Below are positions 7,656-12,851 of a stretch of 12,851 nt of DNA, piece after piece. A program made the translations under genes and the position numbers. The DNA comes from Peptostreptococcaceae bacterium (GTDB taxonomy: Bacteria > Bacillota_A > Clostridia > Peptostreptococcales > Acidaminobacteraceae). The stretch spans positions 1-12,851 of the forward strand of contig JABXKX010000264.1 of assembly GCA_013619035.1 (NCBI GenBank). The letters run 5' to 3'. Every line of letters begins with the position of its first letter. Positions within the stretch are counted from its first letter, which is position 1. The notes below the pieces were generated by a model that saw nothing but the letters and a program-made list of their open reading frames with translations, had not been told where the DNA came from and did not search any database.

Positions 7656-8264
7656 CTAAATGTAGTCTAATACTTCTCTTAAATCATCAATCACAGTTAT
7701 ACCAGGTATATCACCACAACGAATACCTAAAACTTTAAGATTGGCATTTGATGCAGATTGAATACCAACCTGCGAATCTTCTATAACAATCACTTCATCA
7801 CATTCTAAACCCAACTGATTAAGACAGTATTCATAAATATCAGGAGAAGGTTTGTTATTTAAAACATCCTCAGGTGTTGCGATAATATCAAAAATATCTT
7901 TCTTACCATAAATATCTATCAATTCCTTCCCCTTACCAGATGCAGTCGCAACAGCTAATTTTAAATTCCTATCCATAAGAAGCTTCAACAGTTCCAAAGC
8001 ATCCTCATAAAATATTTCAGGTAGATCATTTAAAATATCTATAAATATCTTATCCTTTAATATCCCCATCTCAATTAAAAATTCATGCTGTCCTAATAGA
8101 CTTTTTAAGCCTACCTTCTTTCCTTTAGATCTAATAAGAGTATCAAATTGCTCTCTAGATAAATCTATATCATAAAATTTTAGCATTTCACTATATGCTT
8201 GAAAGTGGATCTGTTCAGAATCTATAAGAACCCCATCCAAATCAAATATTATACCCTTTATCAT
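7656..8264 (-). CDS. HAD-superfamily phosphatase (beta-phosphoglucomutase/phosphatase-like, subfamily I)
   Basis: A 202-aa HAD hydrolase with all four motifs: FDLDGV (D8 nucleophile, D10 acid/base), AVATASGKG (motif II), NKPSPDIY (motif III lysine) and VIEDSQVGIQSA (motif IV). A helical cap between residues about 15 and 85 puts it in the beta-PGM/phosphatase group. The start was set at ATG 8262-8264, 4 nt after AGAGGTGA. An in-frame ATG at 8312 would place the start upstream of the apparent promoter, so I reject it. It is the first gene of the operon and sits 18 nt before hldE. HldE action needs a phosphatase that removes the 7-phosphate of heptose 1,7-bisphosphate; the normal enzyme GmhB belongs to a different HAD subfamily, so this protein may stand in for it, or act on another sugar phosphate. 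That role is inference. Confidence 0.88.
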   Translation of the reverse strand: MIKGIIFDLDGVLIDSEQIHFQAYSEMLKFYDIDLSREQFDTLIRSKGKKVGLKSLLGQHEFLIEMGILKDKIFIDILNDLPEIFYEDALELLKLLMDRNLKLAVATASGKGKELIDIYGKKDIFDIIATPEDVLNNKPSPDIYEYCLNQLGLECDEVIVIEDSQVGIQSASNANLKVLGIRCGDIPGITVIDDLREVLDYI

Positions 8265-8268
8265 TAAT

Positions 8269-8303
8269 TCACCTCTTATATCGTCATGTAATATATTATA
8301 GCA
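8269..8303 (-). promoter_or_regulatory. Extended -10 promoter and ribosome binding site of the heptose operon
   Basis: On the minus strand TGCTATAAT (8295-8303) is a perfect extended -10 (TGnTATAAT). No good -35 hexamer lies 16-18 nt upstream, as expected when an extended -10 is used. Transcription would start near 8288, giving a leader of about 25 nt that carries AGAGGTGA before the ATG at 8264. No hairpin or riboswitch fits in that leader. Confidence 0.65.
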
Positions 8304-8382
8304 TCTATTCATTCAACTTTAACCAAGAAATGTGTCTTTTGACGCTACCATTCTACTTTAAGCACCATGGCAACTTAGATTA

Positions 8383-8640
8383 CTAATAACCTTGTAGGAT
8401 TTTCTCGGAATTCCTTATCTTGGTTGCATAGGCGAGCAGCGAATTTGTCGTGACCAGCCTCATCACTTCAATTCGCACTGGTCGAAGACTACGTCTTCTG
8501 CTCGTGCATGCATCCGGCCTGGGAAGATTCTTATAATTGTCATACTTACGCATGATGTTAAGACTACCATTGATATCAACATTGATGAATTGAGCCTTTG
8601 ATTTAAAATACTTCTTAATCGCTCTCATAACCCCCCTCAA
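8383..8640 (-). pseudogene. tnpB: C-terminal remnant of IS605/IS1341-family TnpB (OrfB)
   Basis: An 85-aa open stretch whose first 35 residues match the end of TnpB proteins: FINVDINGSLNIMRKY corresponds to the family's INADVNGSLNIxRK, which carries the third RuvC aspartate. PVRIEV follows, as is common at the end of these proteins. About three quarters of a normal TnpB (RuvC I and II, zinc finger, N-terminal domain) is missing. No TnpB-like sequence was found upstream to 8990 on this strand, and no tnpA is present, so the element is a dead fragment. Its 3' end holds the fold described at 8433-8504. It lies just upstream of the heptose operon promoter. The family assignment rests on the INxDxNGSLNI motif and the context. 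Confidence 0.7.
8433..8504 (-). ncRNA. Candidate omega (TnpB guide) RNA scaffold with pseudoknot
   Basis: Within the 3' part of the TnpB relic four perfect complementary pairs are packed together. The outer pair is CGAGCAG/CTGCTCG (8433-8439 with 8498-8504). A local hairpin is GAAGAC/GTCTTC (8484-8489 with 8493-8498). Two interleaved pairs are GACCAG/CTGGTC (8452-8457 with 8478-8483) and GCGAATT/AATTCGC (8439-8445 with 8470-8476). The last two cross, so they form a pseudoknot. Pseudoknotted guide RNAs overlapping the 3' end of tnpB are an established feature of IS605-type elements. The imperfect palindrome around CCATGG at 8360-8376 may belong to the element's right end. Assignment as omega RNA is inference; the base pairing is seen directly. 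Confidence 0.5.
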
Positions 8641-8860
8641 TTTTCTCTATACATCATGACTATTTCACCTCAAAAGAAGCCCTCCGAACATTGCCATAGT
8701 ACACTTATAAGGTGTACTTTGCTTTTTTGTTGTCTAACAGTGTTTTGGCACAACAAATGTTAATGACAACTGAATGCTCCCCCCCTTTTTTTAGATTAGA
8801 TTTCCGGTAAATACTTTTAAAGTGTGTCACTCACTACCACAAAACGACTTTATCAGTCAA
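8641..8860. other. Intergenic spacer between TnpB relic and chemoreceptor gene
   Basis: Apart from the terminator at 8698-8729, this stretch shows a C7T7 homopolymer junction (8779-8792) and no open frame of note. I looked for a c-di-GMP riboswitch, common before chemoreceptor genes in clostridia, and did not see one. Confidence 0.5.
8698..8729 (+). terminator. Orphan rho-independent terminator
   Basis: AGTACAC (8698-8704), a 7-nt spacer and GTGTACT (8712-8718) form a perfect 7-bp stem, followed by TTGCTTTTTTG on the plus strand. No plus-strand gene precedes it in the window, so it may be left from a displaced gene or mobile element. The stem is AT-rich and moderate in strength. Confidence 0.45.
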
Positions 8861-8886
8861 TAAAAAACAAATACTGTTGCCAATAA
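8861..8886 (+). promoter_or_regulatory. SigD/sigma-28-like motility promoter
   Basis: TAAA (8861-8864), a 14-nt spacer and GCCAATAA (8879-8886) match the flagellar/chemotaxis sigma factor consensus TAAA-N15-GCCGATAA with one base change and a spacer one nt short. It lies about 105 nt before the chemoreceptor ATG, and this class of gene is commonly SigD-controlled. No better vegetative promoter is visible in the same stretch. Confidence 0.4.
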
Positions 8887-8992
8887 GTTTATGTGAAATT
8901 AATCAGGGTATCATCTATGAATATTCAAAGCAAAGAGAAATAATTATTAACACGGACAGAGTTGAGATGATTTAAGAAAGGGTTGTTGTTGT

Positions 8993-10927
8993 ATGAAAAA
9001 TCTAAAGATTAGCACCAAATTGATTATTAACACTGCCATTACACTGATTATTTTGGTTGTATTGGGCGTTTATGCCTATTACTCAATAAATGACATCGTA
9101 GACAACAAGGCAGCACTGATGAATGAGAATGCGGAAAGTGAAACACTGGTACTTGAACTCAGGAAACATGAAAAAGATTTCCTTATGAGGGATATTTCAG
9201 ATGAAAATTATTACGAAACTGGTGAAAGCAAGTATTTAACAAAGTTTGGCGATACTCAGGATTTATTTTTGCTTCATTTGGAAGCAATGAAAGATTTTGA
9301 AACACTTAAGAAAAGTGCAGAAATGACTGAAGATATAGATATGATTATCGCTAATCTAAATGAGTATTCGACACTGTTTAGTCAAGTCGCTTCAGCCTAT
9401 ACTCAACGAGGCTATCGTGATTACGGCTTAATTGGTGAACTAAGAGCTGCTGTACACGCTTTGGATGATGAAGCCTTACAGTTTGATGACGAACACATTC
9501 AAACACTCCTTTTACGTATCAGAAAGGATGAAAAGGATTATTTCTTAACGGCTGACGTCTCTTATATTGAGAAAATTCATCAGAAGACGACTGAACTCGA
9601 ATCATATATTTCTGGATCTAGCGCCAATAGCAATATAAAAAGTAGAATGCTTGCTTCATTGAATCAATACGTAGAAGCATTTGACTCCATCACGGAAATA
9701 GATGAGATTATCGGTCGCAGTCAGGATGAAGGCCTGACAGGAGAATACCGCGAAACAGTTTCTAAGATTGAACCACTTGTCCAAGAGCTGAATGGATCCA
9801 TCGAAGGTATGATTGATTCTGAAATAAGTACGATGTTAAGAAACACTCTCATCTTTATTGTAGTCGCAGTACTTATTTCGATTGCATTGTCAGCATTCAT
9901 CATCAAATCAATCACCAAACCATTGGCCTCTTTGGTGATTGCGGCCGATAAAATTGCTGATGGAGATCTGGATGTTAATATTACATCCCATTCAAAAGAT
10001 GAAATTGGCATTCTCTCTAAATCTTTTGAGAAAATGACCACAAACATAAATGATGTTCTGGCCAATATCAATACCGCTTCAATACAAGTGGCTTCAGGAT
10101 CAACACAGTTGTCTGATTCCAGCATGTCATTGTCACAAGGCGCTACAGAACAGGCGAGTTCCATAGAAGAATTATCTGCTTCAATTGACGAAATCACAAC
10201 ACAAACACATGCGAATGCAAAGAATGCAGAAGAGGCTAAAGGCGTAACAGCCGAAGCACATCACTATGCCATAGAAGGTAATGGTCATATGCAAAACATG
10301 CTTCAGGCAATGAATGACATCAATGAGTCTTCAAGCAATATTTCAAAAATAATCAAAGTCATTGACGACATTGCGTTTCAAACGAACATCTTAGCATTGA
10401 ATGCTGCCGTTGAGGCTGCAAGAGCCGGACAACATGGTAAAGGATTTGCCGTTGTCGCTGATGAAGTGAGAAACCTTGCAGCTAAATCTGCTAATGCTGC
10501 AAAAGAGACGACCGTTATGATTGAAGAATCAATTGTAAAGGTTGATGAAGGCACAACGATTGCCAAATCGACTGCAGATGCTTTGACTATGATTGTAAAT
10601 TCCATCTCCACTATTACCAATTCTGTTAATGACATATCGATGGCTTCACAAGAACAGGCCATTGGAGTTGAGCAGATTAGTCAGGGCTTAACACAGATAT
10701 CCGATGTTGTTCAGACCACGAGTGCTACTGCGGAAGAAACAGCTGCTGCCAGTGAGGAATTGCAAGGACAAGCGGAGACACTCAAGACGCAGGTGGCTTC
10801 ATTTAAACTAAAAGGTAATACGCATGTTTCAGCCATCCAGCGCACACCATCATCTATTCCTGAGAATAGAAGTGATAGCCCCGCAAAATATATCGCGTTG
10901 AATGTTTCTGAATTCGACAAGTATTAA
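8993..10927 (+). CDS. Methyl-accepting chemotaxis protein with HBM sensor domain
   Basis: A 644-aa inner-membrane chemoreceptor. Transmembrane helix 1 is at about 11-31 and helix 2 at about 283-305; the roughly 250 residues between them are extracytoplasmic. This sensor region carries two copies of an RKxEKD(F/Y) motif, at 57-63 and 177-183, the hallmark of the helical bimodular (HBM) ligand-binding domain. A HAMP domain follows (about 305-358, ITKPLASLV...DGDLDV), then a long coiled-coil signalling domain whose tip [20 protein letters not shown] (457-476) and following [18 protein letters not shown] contact CheA and CheW. Glutamine/glutamate-rich segments ([25 protein letters not shown]) are probable methylation regions. 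There is no C-terminal CheR-docking pentapeptide. AGAAAGGG precedes the ATG by 10 nt. The gene stands alone, on the opposite strand from its neighbours and between mobile-element relics, and looks slightly GC-richer than the heptose operon, so acquisition by transfer is possible. Its ligand is unknown. Confidence 0.95.
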   Translation: MKNLKISTKLIINTAITLIILVVLGVYAYYSINDIVDNKAALMNENAESETLVLELRKHEKDFLMRDISDENYYETGESKYLTKFGDTQDLFLLHLEAMKDFETLKKSAEMTEDIDMIIANLNEYSTLFSQVASAYTQRGYRDYGLIGELRAAVHALDDEALQFDDEHIQTLLLRIRKDEKDYFLTADVSYIEKIHQKTTELESYISGSSANSNIKSRMLASLNQYVEAFDSITEIDEIIGRSQDEGLTGEYRETVSKIEPLVQELNGSIEGMIDSEISTMLRNTLIFIVVAVLISIALSAFIIKSITKPLASLVIAADKIADGDLDVNITSHSKDEIGILSKSFEKMTTNINDVLANINTASIQVASGSTQLSDSSMSLSQGATEQASSIEELSASIDEITTQTHANAKNAEEAKGVTAEAHHYAIEGNGHMQNMLQAMNDINESSSNISKIIKVIDDIAFQTNILALNAAVEAARAGQHGKGFAVVADEVRNLAAKSANAAKETTVMIEESIVKVDEGTTIAKSTADALTMIVNSISTITNSVNDISMASQEQAIGVEQISQGLTQISDVVQTTSATAEETAAASEELQGQAETLKTQVASFKLKGNTHVSAIQRTPSSIPENRSDSPAKYIALNVSEFDKY

Positions 10928-10985
10928 ACTTATGAGGTTTATGGTCAATACTTTAAAAGTTTTGGCATATCTCACCATAAAATTT

Positions 10986-11046
10986 AAAAAAGTGATAGCA
11001 TTGATTTCGGTTTTCTTACCAAAATCAATGCCTATCACTTTTTATG
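10986..11046 (+). terminator. Strong bidirectional terminator after the chemoreceptor gene
   Basis: AAAAAGTGATAG-CATTGATTT pairs with AAATCAATGCCTATCACTTTTT across a loop of about 13 nt, forming a stem of about 21 bp with a single bulged base. It is followed by a T run on the plus strand and, read from the other side, by T-rich sequence on the minus strand. It lies about 60 nt past the chemoreceptor stop and could also stop transcripts from the right. Confidence 0.85.
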
Positions 11047-11079
11047 TTCTGTTTATTTTATTACTTTTGTTTGAAATGA

Positions 11080-11094
11080 TTATTCCCACTCAAT
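11080..11094 (-). other. Possible guaA 3'-end remnant or attachment site
   Basis: On the minus strand ATT GAG TGG GAA TAA reads IEWE-stop, the usual last four residues of bacterial GMP synthase (GuaA). The frame closes two codons before the ATG upstream of it, so no gene remains. The guaA 3' end is a known integration target of genomic islands, whose insertion duplicates this short tail. Only one copy is present in the window, and a 15-nt match can be chance. Confidence 0.2.
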
Positions 11095-11260
11095 AAACAT
11101 TGTCTATTTTATAGTGCTTTCAAGTGTTCTTTCGTTGTTTCAAGTACTTGTATTCTCATATCTTCTGTTATTACATCTGATTCATATAACTATTGGAGTC
11201 ACTCTTTACTATTAAATCAATTATGAACTCAATTGTAAATTTAAATTTGCAGGGGAGTTA
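11095..11260. other. AT-rich intergenic stretch without a recognisable gene
   Basis: Between the chemoreceptor terminator and the structured segment I see no supported reading frame, RNA or repeat. Composition is strongly AT-rich, in contrast to the following GC-richer segment. Confidence 0.5.
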
Positions 11261-11267
11261 ACATTGA

Positions 11268-11530
11268 AACACTCATATAACGAAAGCGCTTCTGCACCGT
11301 CATTGTGCACTACAACAAACTGTCATATGAGACTTTCCGACCTTTCGCACGGTCGCCACCTTATCCTGCCGCTTATATACTTCACACTTAGCATTTCGGC
11401 CTACTCACCCCCCTATGGCTCTCGCGTTTATCCACATCTCCTTCAGACATGACCTCATGATAACGCCCTAGATTAGGTTTCTTGGGTTATATCAGCATCC
11501 CCAAGGAAAGACTTTCACTTTCGTGAATAC
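11268..11530 (-). mobile_element. Candidate group II intron fragment (domain I-like structured RNA)
   Basis: This segment is clearly GC-richer than its surroundings and folds on the minus strand. Pairs seen: CTTGGG/CCCAAG (11481-11486 with 11500-11505); GCGTTTATC/GATAACGC with one bulge (11424-11432 with 11459-11466); CGACC/GGTCG (11338-11342 with 11351-11355); CTCATATAAC/GTCATATGAG with one G-U pair (11272-11281 with 11322-11331), enclosing TGCAC/GTGCA (11293-11297 with 11305-11309). The minus-strand wording (GGATAAGGTGGCGACC, GGTCGGAAAGTCTCATATG) recalls the 5' domain I of bacterial group II introns as I remember them. No maturase reading frame or domain V follows, and sequence turns AT-rich at 11268, so it would be a truncated relic. 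A different structured RNA is possible. Confidence 0.4.
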
Positions 11531-11599
11531 TTATTTCATTCAAATCTTATAAACCTGTTTTACACTATAACGTTGCCGTGAATTGATTCAAGTAAATAA

Positions 11600-11621
11600 A
11601 GCAGGAGAAGAATCTCCTGCT
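11600..11621 (-). terminator. Second hairpin downstream of the radical SAM gene
   Basis: AGCAGGAGA (11600-11608) and TCTCCTGCT (11613-11621) form a perfect 9-bp stem with a 4-nt loop. On the minus strand it is followed by TTATTTACTT, a weak T tract. It probably backs up the terminator at 11641-11668. Confidence 0.6.
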
Positions 11622-11640
11622 AGGTTCAAATGCCTATCGA

Positions 11641-11668
11641 ACAAAAGACACCTCAGAAATGAGATGTC
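11641..11668 (-). terminator. Terminator of the radical SAM gene
   Basis: On the minus strand GACATCTCA, loop TTTC, TGAGGTGTC forms a 9-bp stem (one G-U pair) followed directly by TTTTGT. It starts 18 nt after the radical SAM stop codon, the normal position for an intrinsic terminator. Confidence 0.8.
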
Positions 11669-11686
11669 CAATAAGTCTAAAACCAA

Positions 11687-12559
11687 CTATGCAACCTTAT
11701 GATTGAAGCGTTCTCTAAAACCACACTTCTGACATAATTCTTCAACTAGAATGCACTGTTCAAATCCTTTTTTCATTTTAATTGTTCGCTCTGAATTAAG
11801 AATATCATGGATTTTTTCTTCTTTTATTTTGCCAAGAGGAATATCACCTTCTTGATCAAGGCAACAGGGTAAAACTGTGCCATCTACTAGAATAGCAATC
11901 TGCTGTTTGATACCATAACATGAACCTACATCACTGATTTTATGATGTTTTAATGAAGGCCATGTAAATTCAGCACTCTGGCTTAAATATAGATGATCTT
12001 TTAATCGAATGCCTTTATCTTTAATGACTTCTTCTTTTAAATCCACATCAAGTTCAAAGAAATCTTTGATCAGTGTTAGAATCTCCTTGTTGTGGTTCTC
12101 TCCATCTTGAGTGCTTTCTAGATTCCAAAGTCTTAACTCAACGTATTTCTTGTTACGTTTGGCTTCTTTAGCAAACTCAAAAATAGTTGTAAGATAAGAC
12201 AACAACTCTTCTCTTCCTTGTTGTTCAAAGCTCTGTAAAGAAAAACTGATTTGTCTCAATCCATCTGATTCTAACAACTGATCGTACCATTTATGTATTA
12301 AGGTACCATTTGTAGTTAAATTCACTTTCATATCTCTTTGATTGCACAGTTCAATCATCCTAATCAAATCTGGGTGAAACGTAGGTTCTCCCTTTACATG
12401 CAAATATATATGTTTTGTTCGACCTACAAGATCATCAAGTATCTGCTCAAAAAATTCAATATCCATAAATTCTTTGGCCCGTTCACTTGTGGGACAAAAA
12501 CTACAAGATAGATTGCAAGCATTGGTAATCTCTATATAAACTCTTTTTATTAATGACAT
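11687..12559 (-). CDS. Radical SAM protein with SPASM/twitch-like cysteine-rich tail
   Basis: A 290-aa cytoplasmic radical SAM enzyme. The [4Fe-4S] cluster that binds S-adenosylmethionine is held by C15, C19 and C22 (ACNLSCSFCP, the CxxxCxxC motif). KGEPTFHPD supplies the GGE-like SAM-binding turn (GEP), and LTTNGTLI is the usual next strand. The C-terminal region has six further cysteines, C214, C232, C233, C269, C276 and C279, in a SCYG...LPCCLD...QC...CQKCGF layout as in SPASM or twitch domains, which bind auxiliary Fe-S clusters. Such proteins modify peptides or small molecules, but no precursor peptide or partner gene is beside it, so the substrate is unknown. AGAAAGGATG lies just before the ATG at 12557-12559. 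The gene is monocistronic, with its own terminator. It may simply be one of the widespread uncharacterised radical SAM/SPASM proteins. Confidence 0.88.
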   Translation of the reverse strand: MSLIKRVYIEITNACNLSCSFCPTSERAKEFMDIEFFEQILDDLVGRTKHIYLHVKGEPTFHPDLIRMIELCNQRDMKVNLTTNGTLIHKWYDQLLESDGLRQISFSLQSFEQQGREELLSYLTTIFEFAKEAKRNKKYVELRLWNLESTQDGENHNKEILTLIKDFFELDVDLKEEVIKDKGIRLKDHLYLSQSAEFTWPSLKHHKISDVGSCYGIKQQIAILVDGTVLPCCLDQEGDIPLGKIKEEKIHDILNSERTIKMKKGFEQCILVEELCQKCGFRERFNHKVA

Positions 12560-12851
12560 TTTACATCCTTTCTGGTGTTGCTTACTTTGATATTGGTTCT
12601 ACGATTTATACAAAAAAATAAAAGACATCTTTTGAAATGACTTTCAAATAATATATTTACTTGAATGATTTGTAGTAGATATTAGATCAACTATAAACAT
12701 CTTTACTATCCATTTGTAAAGCACCTCTAGATTTCAAGTCTCATTTAGTTATGATTAAAAACCACATTTTCAGCAATACGACTCAGTATAACACACTCTA
12801 TACAAAATTTCTTAGAACTTTTTATACATATTACGAAAGGAAGCTTTTGAC
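12560..12851. other. Intergenic region with inverted repeat; possible start of a gene at the right edge
   Basis: AT-rich DNA upstream of the radical SAM gene. TTTGAAA (12631-12637) and TTTCAAA (12642-12648) form a perfect 7-bp inverted repeat with a 4-nt spacer, a possible operator about 75 nt before the start codon. I could not assign a convincing -35/-10 pair on the minus strand. At the right edge AAAGGA (12836-12841) is followed by TTG at 12847, which could be the ribosome binding site and start of a plus-strand gene, but only five bases of it would be visible. Confidence 0.3.

Noticed and set aside
8265..8312. Sixteen-residue N-terminal extension of the HAD phosphatase from an upstream ATG
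   Set aside because: It would start upstream of the extended -10 promoter and lacks a ribosome binding site; the ATG at 8264 has AGAGGTGA and leads straight into the HAD motif.
8730..8992. c-di-GMP riboswitch before the chemoreceptor gene
   Set aside because: None of the conserved GEMM core or paired stems could be found.
9721..10920. Minus-strand reading frames inside the chemoreceptor gene
   Set aside because: They are antisense shadows of a well-supported gene, with no ribosome binding sites or recognisable domains.
11264..11452. Plus-strand 62-codon reading frame
   Set aside because: The translation resembles no protein and lies entirely over the minus-strand structured segment.
1..12851. 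CRISPR array, tRNA or rRNA genes
   Set aside because: No regularly spaced repeats, cloverleaf-like segments or rRNA-like stretches were seen.

Overview
The window reads as low-GC DNA from a bacterium with strong AGGAGG-type ribosome binding sites, extended -10 promoter architecture, a chemoreceptor and IS605-type and group II intron-like debris. A low-GC Gram-positive (Firmicutes or related Mollicutes-like lineage) fits best, but nothing here fixes the taxon. All ten intact stop codons are TAA or TAG (five each) and none is TGA. Tryptophan is still encoded by TGG and the standard code reads cleanly.

Left two thirds (1-8264, minus strand): a tightly packed nine-gene operon that runs off the left edge. 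Transcription probably starts at an extended -10 promoter near 8295-8303. Gene order is: HAD phosphatase; HldE-like bifunctional heptose kinase/nucleotidyltransferase; GHMP sugar kinase; thymidylate-kinase-like P-loop kinase; unknown 220-aa protein; stand-alone NTase-fold protein; GT9 heptosyltransferase-like enzyme; type II cysteine desulfurase; and an IscU/NifU-like domain fused to a second NTase-like domain (partial). Most junctions overlap by 1-17 nt or abut, which suggests translational coupling. The likely output is a nucleotide-activated heptose (ADP- or another NDP-heptose) that is phosphorylated, transferred and perhaps further modified. The desulfurase/IscU-like/NTase genes in the same operon are unexpected and make this the most interesting part of the window.

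Middle (8265-11686): an accessory patch. It holds the C-terminal relic of an IS605-family TnpB, whose 3' end carries a nested pseudoknot-capable fold like a TnpB guide (omega) RNA. It also holds an orphan terminator, a SigD/sigma-28-like promoter, a 644-aa HBM-domain methyl-accepting chemotaxis protein on the plus strand with a strong terminator, a short minus-strand match to the usual end of guaA, and a GC-richer structured segment on the minus strand resembling domain I of a bacterial group II intron.

Right end (11687-12851): a stand-alone radical SAM protein with a cysteine-rich SPASM/twitch-like tail on the minus strand, followed by two hairpins (one a convincing terminator). Then comes an AT-rich intergenic region with a small perfect inverted repeat. 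A possible ribosome binding site lies at the extreme right edge for a plus-strand gene outside the window.
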